NCBI RefSeq assembly: GCF_001712795.1
Contig: NZ_KV757566.1
Coordinates: 1-52,231 of the forward strand
Length of the DNA stretch: 52,231 nt
DNA from: Nostoc sp. KVJ20
Lineage (GTDB): Bacteria; Cyanobacteriota; Cyanobacteriia; Cyanobacteriales; Nostocaceae
Direction of reading: 5' to 3'
Below the pieces are notes generated by a model. It searched no databases and was not told the DNA's origin. It worked only from the letters and a program-made list of their open reading frames with translations. Each line of letters starts with the position of its first letter. Positions within the stretch are counted from its first letter, which is position 1. Both the position numbers and the translations under genes were made by a program. This document shows positions 34,447-42,170 of the stretch, piece after piece.

Positions 34447-34674
34447 ATGGCTTTAATCACACAAAGAATAGATGTTCCTGTCATCGTTGATGAATCGAAA
34501 TGTTTAGAAAAATGTACAGCTTGTATTGAGGTTTGTCCTTTAGATGTGTTGGCGAAGAATCCAGAGACAGGCAAAGCTTACATGAAATATGATGAGTGCT
34601 GGTTTTGTCTACCTTGTGAAAAAGAATGTCCTACTAATGCAATTACAGTACAAATTCCCTTTTTATTACGTTAA
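34447..34674 (+). CDS. Two-[4Fe-4S] ferredoxin, AprB-like
   Basis: The 75-residue protein has eight cysteines in two clusters, CLEKCTACIEVCP and CWFCLPCEKECP, with basic spacing of a 2[4Fe-4S] ferredoxin. The CW-x-C start of the second motif and the KYDEC segment before it resemble the N-terminal part of AprB, the electron-transfer subunit of APS reductase, but the AprB C-terminal tail is missing (AprB is about 150 residues). It is the likely redox partner of the flavoprotein at 30128. It stands between the GNAT gene and the HEAT-repeat gene. Confidence 0.85.
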   Translation: MALITQRIDVPVIVDESKCLEKCTACIEVCPLDVLAKNPETGKAYMKYDECWFCLPCEKECPTNAITVQIPFLLR

Positions 34675-34711
34675 AGATTCTCTGTAACTCTGTGCTTCTG
34701 TGGTAAAAATA

Positions 34712-35674
34712 ATGAATGATGACCTCAAAGATTGGCTAGAAATGCTGCGATCGCCTGATGTAAATGATCGCTTAGTAGCTGTCAAAACGTTACAACATTT
34801 AGGCGATGATGACACAATAGATGCTTTAATTATCGCTTTAAAAGATGAAAATGTTACTGTCCAAAAAATAGCGATCGCTGCTCTTTGGGAAATTGCTAAT
34901 CCCGTTGCCATACCTGCCTTAATTGAAAGCCTCGGTTCAGCAGATACAGATATTCGCACTGAAGCTGCATCAGCATTAAATGAGTTAGTTACACAAGATG
35001 AATTGTTACTTTTACTAGATAAACTCCAAAGTAATGATATAAATCTTCAATTAAATATTTTAGTACTTTTGCGGAAGATACATGATATTCAATCTTTACC
35101 CGAAATTTTACCATTTTTAGAATCAAAAAATCCTGAGTTAAGAGAAGCAGCCGTTACGACACTGCGATATATCAATCAACTAGAAAAATGTCCACAAGCT
35201 TTAAATTTAATCTTTGATGAGGAAGCAAGTGTACGTCGTGCTGCTGCTTTAACTTTAGAACATTTACAAGATGTAGAAGTGATTACAATACTTTCTCAAG
35301 CACTCACAAATGATAGTGATTGGCAAGTTCGCCGAAATGCAGCTAAATCTCTGGCGATTCATGCAAATAATCAAGCAATTTCAGCATTAGAAATAGCTTT
35401 AAGTGATGAACATTGGCAAGTGCGGAAATCAGCAGCACAAGCTTTGCAAAAAATTCCAGATATTCAAGTTATACCGAGATTAATTCAAGCATTAACAGAT
35501 GAATATGCAGATGTCCGCAAAGAAGCTGCGATCGCACTTGGTAATTTAGCTCACCCTGATATTATTAACCCTCTGCAACAAGCCTTAGATGATCCTGACA
35601 AAGAAGTGTCCATCCAAGCGCAACGGGCAATTCATAAGATTCAAACAGCTAAAATAGTCTCAAGGGAGCAGTAA
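34712..35674 (+). CDS. HEAT-repeat protein
   Basis: About 320 residues made almost wholly of HEAT repeats of about 31 residues, for example VQKIAIAALWEIANPVAIPA, IRTEAASALNEL, VRRAAALTLEHL, VRRNAAKSLAIH, VRKSAAQALQKI, VRKEAAIALGNLAHPDI, with no signal or membrane segment. Such scaffolds in cyanobacteria resemble phycobilin-lyase (CpcE/F) or general protein-binding repeats. I placed the start at ATG 34712; a GTG at 34700 in frame is an alternative. It follows the ferredoxin stop by 38 bases and so probably shares its transcript. It may act as an assembly or docking factor for the flavoprotein-ferredoxin pair (inferred). Confidence 0.82.
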   Translation: MNDDLKDWLEMLRSPDVNDRLVAVKTLQHLGDDDTIDALIIALKDENVTVQKIAIAALWEIANPVAIPALIESLGSADTDIRTEAASALNELVTQDELLLLLDKLQSNDINLQLNILVLLRKIHDIQSLPEILPFLESKNPELREAAVTTLRYINQLEKCPQALNLIFDEEASVRRAAALTLEHLQDVEVITILSQALTNDSDWQVRRNAAKSLAIHANNQAISALEIALSDEHWQVRKSAAQALQKIPDIQVIPRLIQALTDEYADVRKEAAIALGNLAHPDIINPLQQALDDPDKEVSIQAQRAIHKIQTAKIVSREQ

Positions 35675-35693
35675 ATAACTAAGGTAAAACGCA

Positions 35694-36455
35694 ATGGGAA
35701 ATCCATTTCCTGGAATGAACGCGTATTTGGAACAGCCTGAACTTTGGTATCAACTTCATAATCGTTTGATTGTAGCGATCGCTGACGATTTAACTCCTCA
35801 AATCGCGCCTAAATACAGAGTTTCCATAGAGGAGCGAGTTTACACTAGTGTAGATGATATCTTACTTGTGGGAATTGCTGATGTAGCCGTTGCCAATCGT
35901 AACACTACAGATACTAGCACCACTTTGACGGCTGCAAAACTTACCGAACCCAGTAAAGTGAAAGTTCCCATACCGGAACAAGTAAATGAAAGATTTTTAG
36001 AGGTGCGAGCAACTCAAAGTAAAGAAGTAGTTGCGGTGATAGAAATACTTTCCCCTAAAAATAAACGCTCCAAAGAAGGTAGAGCCGCTTACGAAAACAA
36101 ACGACAAAAAATTTTAGCTTCTGCAACCAATTTGGTAGAAATTGATCTCTTAAGACAAGGAGAGTCAATGCCTGTTTTAGGAGCAACAGCCACAGATTAT
36201 AGTATCTTGGTTAGTCGCAGCTACAACAGACCTGATGCAGATTTATATACTTTTGATTTAAAAAACCCAATTCCTGTTTTTCCTGTACCTTTGCGTGAGG
36301 GAGAACCTGAACCTATAGTTGACTTGCAAAGGTTATTAAATGAAGTTTACGAACGTGCTAGATTTGACTTGGCAATTGATTATTCACAACCTTTAAAGAT
36401 AGCGCAATCGCCCGAAGAAGAAGCTTGGGTGAGAGAAGTTTTGCAGAGGATCTAA
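35694..36455 (+). CDS. DUF4058 family protein
   Basis: The 253-residue protein matches DUF4058, a family largely restricted to cyanobacteria and a few other bacteria: GNPFPGMNAYLEQPELWYQL start, YRVSIEERVY, VIEILSPKNKRSKEGRAAYE with the nuclease-like E-x-x-S-P-x-N-K pattern, and VEIDLLRQGESMP. The E/D..EIL.PxNK arrangement recalls the Uma2/PD-(D/E)xK fold, so nuclease ancestry is plausible, but no function is known. It lies 20 bases after the HEAT-repeat gene. The presence in this operon may be incidental. Confidence 0.8.
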   Translation: MGNPFPGMNAYLEQPELWYQLHNRLIVAIADDLTPQIAPKYRVSIEERVYTSVDDILLVGIADVAVANRNTTDTSTTLTAAKLTEPSKVKVPIPEQVNERFLEVRATQSKEVVAVIEILSPKNKRSKEGRAAYENKRQKILASATNLVEIDLLRQGESMPVLGATATDYSILVSRSYNRPDADLYTFDLKNPIPVFPVPLREGEPEPIVDLQRLLNEVYERARFDLAIDYSQPLKIAQSPEEEAWVREVLQRI

Positions 36456-36520
36456 ATCAGAGCGATCGCTTTTACTATATTGCAACTAGCAAATTTCTAA
36501 TCCCTAAGCTTCTCTTAACC

Positions 36521-37582
36521 ATGTCTAACCACCAATCGCCCTTTCAGCATCCAGAAGATCACGCAAAACCAGACACTAATTTATATCAGCAAGAAGTCGT
36601 CCAACTACTCAAACAGGTTATTGAACCTATTTTAAAAAATGACATCGTTAGTTTGGGAATGGTACGAAACTTACGCATAGTTGATGACTATATTTACTTG
36701 CGTTTATATGTTGGTTATCATCAGCACCAATTACAGCCAGAGATTGAATCTAAATTATCATCTCTATCTTGGTGTAAAAAAACTTATATTCAAATTTGTA
36801 CAATTCCCGGTGTTAAAACAACTCTAGGCATTTCTAGTGGTAAAGGTGGTGTGGGGAAATCCACAACAGCCGTTAATATCGCCGCAGCTTTAAAATTACA
36901 AGGTGCAAAAGTAGGACTATTAGATGCTGATGTTTATGGGCCCAATATTCCCCAAATGTTGGGTTTAGGAAAAGCTGATATTCAAGTGATTAATACTCCC
37001 ACAGGTGATAAGTTTTTACCTCTAGAAGCTCAAGGAATAAAAATAATGTCAGTGGGTTTACTTGCAGAAGCAAATCGCCCTTTGGCATGGCGAGGGCCTG
37101 TATTACACAAAATTATCACGCAATTTTTGCAAGATGTAGAATGGGGCGAATTAGATTATTTATTGATAGATTTACCTCCTGGTACAGGTGATGCTCAAAT
37201 TACAATTATCCAAGAAAGCCCAATTTGTGGAGTCATTTTAGTGACAACTCCTCAACAAGTGGCTGTTGCAGATGTACGACGTAATATATATATGTTTCGC
37301 CAAGTGGGTGTTCCTGTGCTTGGCATCATTGAAAATATGAGTTATTTAATTTGCGGTGATTGTGGTTCACGCACACCGATTTTTGGTAGTGGTGGCGGCG
37401 AACAACTGGCCGCAGAATTACAAGCGCCTCTGTTGGGACAAATTCCCATTGATCCCCGCATTTGTAGCGGTGGAGATACTGGAAATCCGATCGCAATTAG
37501 TGAACAAGCTTCTCCAGCCAGTGAGGTTTTTAGAAAAATTGCAATATCACTTAATGCAACTTTTAAAAACCAGGCTGCGTAG
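36521..37582 (+). CDS. mrp: Mrp/ApbC-type Fe-S cluster carrier P-loop ATPase
   Basis: The 353-residue protein has an N-terminal MIP18/DUF59-like domain (VVQLLKQVIEPILKNDIVSL) and a deviant Walker A ISSGKGGVGKSTTAVN, with the CxxC motif in YLICGDCGSRTPIFG that binds a bridging Fe-S cluster. It loads [4Fe-4S] clusters onto apo-proteins in the cytosol. I used the ATG at 36521, because a longer frame from 36425 begins inside the DUF4058 gene. Cyanobacteria usually have another mrp elsewhere, so this divergent copy close to an AprB-like ferredoxin may be a dedicated maturation factor (inferred). Confidence 0.88.
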   Translation: MSNHQSPFQHPEDHAKPDTNLYQQEVVQLLKQVIEPILKNDIVSLGMVRNLRIVDDYIYLRLYVGYHQHQLQPEIESKLSSLSWCKKTYIQICTIPGVKTTLGISSGKGGVGKSTTAVNIAAALKLQGAKVGLLDADVYGPNIPQMLGLGKADIQVINTPTGDKFLPLEAQGIKIMSVGLLAEANRPLAWRGPVLHKIITQFLQDVEWGELDYLLIDLPPGTGDAQITIIQESPICGVILVTTPQQVAVADVRRNIYMFRQVGVPVLGIIENMSYLICGDCGSRTPIFGSGGGEQLAAELQAPLLGQIPIDPRICSGGDTGNPIAISEQASPASEVFRKIAISLNATFKNQAA

Positions 37583-37614
37583 ATATTTCACAGCCTAGTT
37601 TAAAACTATCTAGC

Positions 37615-38583
37615 TTACGCCAGCACTGGTTGGGCTTCTAGTTTCTCAGCTTTCTGCTTGAGGACAGTCGGTAATTCACTGGTTAACGGCTCACCTTCAA
37701 CCACTTGTGAACGGAAACCATCTGGCCCAACTGGAACATCACCTGTGATGGTAGTGCGATAGAGTACGCGCTCAACTTCTATATGATCCAAATCTTGTGG
37801 GGCTAAATGTGAGGTGGCGCGGTTGTCCCAGAATGCGATATCACCATTGTTCCAACGGAAGCGGGTGGTGTAAGCAGGTTTGGTAATTTGATTGAAGAAC
37901 AACTCAAGTAATAGTTCGCTTTCTTGTGGTGACACGTCCAGAATGTGGGAAGTGAAGCCAGGATTGACGAACAATGCACGTTCACCTGTCTCTGGATGAA
38001 CCCGCACGACTGGGTGAACAGAAACCAGTGGATTAGCTGCAATGCGCTGGGCGAGTTTGCTATTGCTTGGTATCCGTAACCGAGCATTGAACCGATTTTC
38101 TGCTTTTAATCCATCTGCCAACTTCCTTAGAGGTTCTGATAGACCCTCGTAGGCTGCAACTAGATTAGTCCACTGTGTATCACCGCCAATGTTGGGGACA
38201 TTCACCGCACGTAAAATAGACCCTGCTGGTGGGTTAACAACTGCTGTCACATCGGTATGCCAACGGCTTTCGTAGCTGGAACGGCGCAGTCCATTGCGAC
38301 GTTCGTAGCGACTGCGATCAATCGGCAGTATTTGTGAGAAGCCTTCGATTGGCTCATCCTCGTGGGGATGTGCATAAGTCACTTCGCCGAAACGAGATGT
38401 GAACGCAATCTGTGCAGCATGATCGATGTTCTGACCGCGAAAGAAGATAACTTTCCACTTCAACCATGCTTGCCGAATTTCGGCAACCGCTTCATCATGC
38501 AGAGGACGCGACAAGTCTACACCACTGATTTCTGCACCGATGAAACCAGCTACCGGTTTGACTTCAATATGCTTGTTGCTCAT
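37615..38583 (-). CDS. tauD: TauD-like Fe(II)/2-oxoglutarate-dependent dioxygenase
   Basis: The 322-residue protein is a TauD/TfdA-family dioxygenase, which oxidises the carbon next to sulfur in taurine or alkyl sulfonates and so releases sulfite. WHTDVT gives the His-x-Asp iron ligands and SHLAPQD in the C-terminal part the distal His, with the Arg near RTTITG for 2-oxoglutarate. The ATG at 38583 is preceded by CTGGAGATTT, a good ribosome binding site; a longer frame to 38691 has none. It faces mrp convergently (32 bases between stops). Operator-like site 5 lies 117 bases upstream. Confidence 0.9.
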   Translation of the reverse strand: MSNKHIEVKPVAGFIGAEISGVDLSRPLHDEAVAEIRQAWLKWKVIFFRGQNIDHAAQIAFTSRFGEVTYAHPHEDEPIEGFSQILPIDRSRYERRNGLRRSSYESRWHTDVTAVVNPPAGSILRAVNVPNIGGDTQWTNLVAAYEGLSEPLRKLADGLKAENRFNARLRIPSNSKLAQRIAANPLVSVHPVVRVHPETGERALFVNPGFTSHILDVSPQESELLLELFFNQITKPAYTTRFRWNNGDIAFWDNRATSHLAPQDLDHIEVERVLYRTTITGDVPVGPDGFRSQVVEGEPLTSELPTVLKQKAEKLEAQPVLA

Positions 38584-38785
38584 ATAAATCTCCAGGGTTG
38601 TACCCAATATATAGCTGTGTTTGCACTCGTTCACTTCCTTCGTGTTGCAATCCAATACCAGCAATATCTCGAAGGAAGCGATCGTAGCCAAAATTATTAT
38701 ACTGCAACTTGATAGATTTACCGTATTTTATTTTAAATGGGACAAAAAGATCCCCAATTTTTTGAAAAAATCGGGGATCTGAGGC
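38584..38785. other. tauD upstream region
   Basis: Contains the leader of tauD, operator-like site 5, and a hairpin GATCCCC-aattttttgaaaaaatc-GGGGATC (38749-38779). GGATCTGAGGC at 38775-38785 is the left target duplication of the following MITE. No gene. Confidence 0.45.
38700..38725. promoter_or_regulatory. 26-bp TAC-N20-GTA dyad, site 5 (upstream of tauD)
   Basis: On the plus strand the halves are TACTGCAACT and GATTTACCGTA; read on the tauD strand it begins TACGGTAAATC, matching site 4 strongly. It lies 116 bases before the tauD start codon. Confidence 0.5.
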
Positions 38786-38970
38786 GAATGGCACTAAGAA
38801 AAGATACAGCCCTTGTTCTGACTGGTTCCCAGCCTGGAGGCTGGGAATCCATTCTGGGAGGCTCCGCCTCCAGTAGCTTGAATTGAGGCAGAGCCTCTTT
38901 TAAATACATTCCCAGCCTGGAGGCTGGGAACGAGACGACACAAGCTTTTGGGCTTTTCTTAGTGCCATTC
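38786..38970. mobile_element. GAATGGCACTAAG-family MITE, copy 3
   Basis: The 185-bp element has ends GAATGGCACTAAGAAAAG and CTTTTCTTAGTGCCATTC and an exact 11-bp target duplication GGATCTGAGGC (38775-38785 and 38971-38981). It is almost the reverse complement of the copy at 5987-6169 and therefore a recent mover. Confidence 0.82.
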
Positions 38971-39038
38971 GGATCTGAGGCTTTTAATATTTGCAAATCG
39001 AATTTAAATTACTGATACTGATTCGTGAATCCTGGTGG

Positions 39039-39216
39039 GAATGGCACTAAGAAAAGGGAAAATCGTTGAGGCAGCAAGGGTGCAGAGGAGCGGAGGTGCA
39101 GGGGAGAAAGAAGAAGTTTTAAGCATTGCGTTCGGATATTTAGAAACTCCCCCCTGCGCCCCTGCTCCTCTGCAATCCTTACGCTGCATACCCTTCAGCT
39201 TAACTTAGTGCCATTC
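39039..39216. mobile_element. GAATGGCACTAAG-family MITE, copy 4, inside a gene's 3' end
   Basis: The 178-bp element has GAATGGCACTAAGAAAAGGG at one end and CTTAGTGCCATTC at the other, with an exact 11-bp duplication AATCCTGGTGG (39028-39038 and 39217-39227). Its interior differs from the other copies (CAGAGGAGCGGAGGTGCAGG/CTGCGCCCCTGCTCCTCTGC dyad). It replaces the last codons of the pentapeptide-repeat gene. Confidence 0.82.
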
Positions 39217-39815
39217 AATCCTGGTGGTATCAGTGCATCTTCCAAATCAGCCCCTAGTAAGTTTGCACCTTGGATGTTGGCATTTGTGAGATTTGTTTTT
39301 TGTAAATCTGCCTTTTGTAAGTTTGCTCCTTGCAAATCAGCCCCTAACAAGTTTGCTGCTTCTAAATCTGCATCAAATAAGTTTGCACCTTGCAAATTTG
39401 CTCCAGCTAGGTTTGCTTTGCTTAAATCTACTCCCTGTAAATTAGCTGATGTTAAGTTTGTTCCTTGCAGATTCGCCTTTTCTAATTCGGCTTCTTGTAA
39501 ATTTGCACCCGCTAAGTTAGCAGCTTGCAGATTTGCATTGTCTAATTGCGCTTCTACTAAGTTGCATCCAACACATTCATTGGTTATTAATAGACGTTGA
39601 ACATTTGCAGCTACAGTGTTTACTGGCAATATTGTTGGAGGTATGACAGGAGAGGGAGACACTATTGGAGTTGACGTGGATTCTGTAGTTACTGGTGGTA
39701 TTTCTGATTGAGCTAAAGCATAAGGCTGATCAAAAAGAGAAAATACCGTCATAAATACCATAAATACAGCAGTTAAAAGCCAAGAAGTTACTTTTTTCGA
39801 GTTTGTTTTTTTCAT
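39195..39815 (-). CDS. Exported pentapeptide-repeat protein with MITE-altered C-terminus
   Basis: The 206-residue protein has a signal peptide ending near ALAQSEIPP (about residue 36), a Pro/Thr/Ser linker, CVGC, and about 20 A(D/N)Lxx pentapeptide repeats such as ANLAGANLQEAELEKANLQ that would fold as a right-handed quadrilateral beta-helix in the periplasm. Function unknown. The last residues LNGTKLS come from the terminal repeat of a MITE. Removing the MITE and one copy of its 11-bp duplication gives the original ending PPGFTNQYQ-stop, so the change is only at the tail and the helix is intact. Confidence 0.82.
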   Translation of the reverse strand: MKKTNSKKVTSWLLTAVFMVFMTVFSLFDQPYALAQSEIPPVTTESTSTPIVSPSPVIPPTILPVNTVAANVQRLLITNECVGCNLVEAQLDNANLQAANLAGANLQEAELEKANLQGTNLTSANLQGVDLSKANLAGANLQGANLFDADLEAANLLGADLQGANLQKADLQKTNLTNANIQGANLLGADLEDALIPPGLNGTKLS

Positions 39816-40011
39816 TGGTTTACTTTCCTTGAATTTAGTATCGGGTTTTGTTTTGTTTAATGTTGATTCTACTTTAATACTAATTAATCTTCAAAATCAA
39901 ATGCTATTATTTTGCATAAACATAAATAAAAATGATGATTAGTTTTAGGTTAGTCATGCAAACTATAAATATGCGATCAAAATTAGTTTTGGAATAAATT
40001 ATATATTTATT

Positions 40012-40320
40012 TTATTTGAAAAAATGGTCACCTTTATCAACTTCTAGTCTGTCTCGATTTACCCAACGATTAACGAACTCATTTTTATTTTTCTGCACTT
40101 TTACTTGCACTTGCTTAGAGCCTAATTTGACGACTTCGCCAGGAATTTTCTGGGTTTTTTCTGAGTCAGCACGAGCTTTATAAAGCCAGATAACTTTTTG
40201 CCCTACGAAATAGTCAGAATTTGCGCTTAAGTGTGATGTTACATCTGCCCAAGAGGGAGCAGCAATCGCTAAGTTAATTAAAAGAATTAAAGTCATTAAA
40301 GCTATTTTGAGAATTTTCAT
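40012..40320 (-). CDS. Small exported protein of unknown function
   Basis: A 102-residue protein with a clear signal peptide (LMTLILLINLAIAAPSWA, cleavage near residue 25), then VGQKVIWLYKARADSEKTQK, PGEVVKLGSKQVQVKVQ and VNRDRLEV. Alternating beta strands suggest a small SH3-like or Tudor-like barrel. I do not recognise a family with certainty. It stands 17 bases downstream (minus strand) of the CadD-like gene, so both are probably one transcript and it could be a periplasmic partner. Confidence 0.65.
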   Translation of the reverse strand: MKILKIALMTLILLINLAIAAPSWADVTSHLSANSDYFVGQKVIWLYKARADSEKTQKIPGEVVKLGSKQVQVKVQKNKNEFVNRWVNRDRLEVDKGDHFFK

Positions 40321-40337
40321 GTGTTTGATTTAAGCTT

Positions 40338-41027
40338 CTATCTAAAAAGCATTGCTAGATTAGGTACAAGTTGATAAGTTCCACTTTTAAACATGATGGA
40401 TAATCCTAAGTATATTAATACAAATGGAAAGACTTTCCGACCATAGCGAGTCATAACAGAAGCCATGACAGGATTCCGGGTTAGGTTGTAAGAGACAAAG
40501 CACCACATTCCAATCGCTAAATAGCAAACACATAAAATGACTGCCAGACTAGGAACGTTACTGCTAGCAAATAGCGGAACATAGATACCGATATTATTTC
40601 CACCATTAGCAATGGTAACAGCAGAAACCCGATAGGTTTGACGATCTTTTAGCGTTGCTACTAATGATTTTTTCTGGCGTTTTTTTTTGGCTGAATTAGT
40701 AAAATTAACTGATACAGCTTGTAAAGTCTCTTCTTCCTCTTCTCTGCTCATTAGATGACTAATACCAATTATAATTGGGAGAATTCCTAGCAAACCAATC
40801 CATGCTTCTGGGAGAACTAAACCACCAAAAAAACCAGGAAGACTAGCAAACACTAGTGCAGTAAATCCTACAAATTCGCCAATAATAATATGCTTAGGAC
40901 GAAAAGTATGATTCACTTTGCCAAAGAAAGCTGTCAAATATAAATTGTCATCAAATGTCGTTGCAAAAGCCGCAGATATTCCAATAAATAATGTACCAAT
41001 TAGCCAAGCCATATTTTTTCTCCGCAA
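40338..41027 (-). CDS. CadD-family transporter (cadmium-resistance-type)
   Basis: The 229-residue membrane protein has five to six segments and the CadD/Cad family block VTIANGGNNIGIYVPLFAS with the conserved NGGNNIG motif, plus TTFDDNLYLTAFF in the first segment and GFTALVFASLPGFFGG. Family members export cadmium or other cations or act as amine/thiol transporters; cyanobacterial relatives are untested. Length is normal. It is the first gene of a probable two-gene transcript with the small exported protein. Confidence 0.85.
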   Translation of the reverse strand: MRRKNMAWLIGTLFIGISAAFATTFDDNLYLTAFFGKVNHTFRPKHIIIGEFVGFTALVFASLPGFFGGLVLPEAWIGLLGILPIIIGISHLMSREEEEETLQAVSVNFTNSAKKKRQKKSLVATLKDRQTYRVSAVTIANGGNNIGIYVPLFASSNVPSLAVILCVCYLAIGMWCFVSYNLTRNPVMASVMTRYGRKVFPFVLIYLGLSIMFKSGTYQLVPNLAMLFR

Positions 41028-41324
41028 CGATTTAACAAAATTCTTTTAGAAGATGGTTGAAGCGATCGCAATTAATTACAGATGTAATTTTGTCCTTCAA
41101 CGGGTAAGCTTAGTAGCTTATGAACTTCATATTATGGGCTGGACAGGATAAGAGCAAATACTCTTTTTTGTTAAAATGATAAAATGAAGTTATTGAATAA
41201 AAAATAAAAAGCACCAGGCGTGAGAATTGCCTGGTGCAAGATGTAAATTACGGCTCAGATACCCGAATTCTTTAAGAAGTCGGGTATCTTGTTTTTCACA
41301 AATGATTTAGAACGGCTCGATCAG
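41028..41324. other. Intergenic with terminator and palindrome
   Basis: Holds the minus-strand terminator at 41199-41237 and a decayed copy (41258-41288) of the GATACCCGACTTCTT palindrome at 14540. One GCGATCGC at about 41062. No gene. Confidence 0.5.
41199..41237 (-). terminator. Rho-independent terminator of the SDR gene
   Basis: On the minus strand GCACCAGGC-aattctcac-GCCTGGTGC is followed by TTTTTATTTTTTATTC, a perfect 9-bp stem plus T-run, 88 bases after the SDR stop. The best-formed terminator in the window. Confidence 0.75.
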
Positions 41325-42125
41325 TTAAACACCAGGAGTATTGCCGCCATCAACCAGAATCTCCGCCCCAGTAATGGAAGAGGCAAGATCAGAAACTAAA
41401 AATAAAGCCAGTGCAGCAATCTCTTCTGGCTTAACGATTTTCCCTAGAGGTATTGCTTTTAATGATTCTGCCTTGATTTCTTCTACACTCACACCACGGA
41501 TTTGAGCATTTTGCTCTGCTAAACGTTCGGCACGCTCTGTACCAGTTAGACCAGGTGAAATAGCGTTAATGCGAATATTATGTTGGGCTAACTCTTTAGA
41601 AATTCCTCGCGTGAAGTTCAATAAGGCAGCATTGGTTGTACCGCCTGGGAGGAAGGACGGACGAGGTGTGCGTCCTGCACCACCAATAATGTTGACAATT
41701 CGCCCATCATGCCGATTTTTTTGATGTGGGACAACGGCTCTAACTAATCGGATGTAGCCCAACAATTTCAGATTCCAAGCATCTAAAAAAGCATCATCAC
41801 CCAACTCCAAGAAAGATCCTGCACGCGCTGAACCAGCATTGTTAATTAGGATATCAATCTGACCAAATTGTGCCAGGGTTGTAGAGACAACCTGATCAAT
41901 ACTTTCTGCTTGAGTGAGGTCGGCACTGACAGAAATCACTTTAGCGCCTGGAGTCGGTAAGGATTGGATATCGGCTACTGCTTTCTCTAGCTTTTCTTGA
42001 TTACGAGCAGCAATCACTACATTCACACCTTCAGTGTAGAGAGCTTTAGCCGTGGCTAATCCAATACCTGCACTTCCACCTGTAACAATTGCTGTTTTAC
42101 CTGATAGTTGTAGGTCTAAGCTCAT
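41325..42125 (-). CDS. SDR-family oxidoreductase with altered active site
   Basis: The 266-residue protein has a regular NAD(P) motif TGGSAGIGLATA, AARNQEKLE (NADP-type), LINNAG, and the C-terminal INAISPGLTGTERAE and ITGAEILVDGGNTPG. At the usual YxxxK position it reads FLPGGTTNAALLNFTRG, so the catalytic Tyr and Lys are absent; the catalytic Ser region is also unusual (NIIGGAGRTPR). Such SDRs may use a different mechanism or be non-catalytic. It is a single gene with its own terminator. A substrate cannot be given. Confidence 0.85.
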   Translation of the reverse strand: MSLDLQLSGKTAIVTGGSAGIGLATAKALYTEGVNVVIAARNQEKLEKAVADIQSLPTPGAKVISVSADLTQAESIDQVVSTTLAQFGQIDILINNAGSARAGSFLELGDDAFLDAWNLKLLGYIRLVRAVVPHQKNRHDGRIVNIIGGAGRTPRPSFLPGGTTNAALLNFTRGISKELAQHNIRINAISPGLTGTERAERLAEQNAQIRGVSVEEIKAESLKAIPLGKIVKPEEIAALALFLVSDLASSITGAEILVDGGNTPGV

Positions 42126-42170
42126 AATGATTTACCTGTGTTGAAAATATTAATTGTTTGAATTTCAGAC

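Noticed and set aside
39208..39600. 130-codon open frame opposite the pentapeptide-repeat gene
   Set aside because: Its regular K-F-A-P repeats are just the antisense of the pentapeptide codons.
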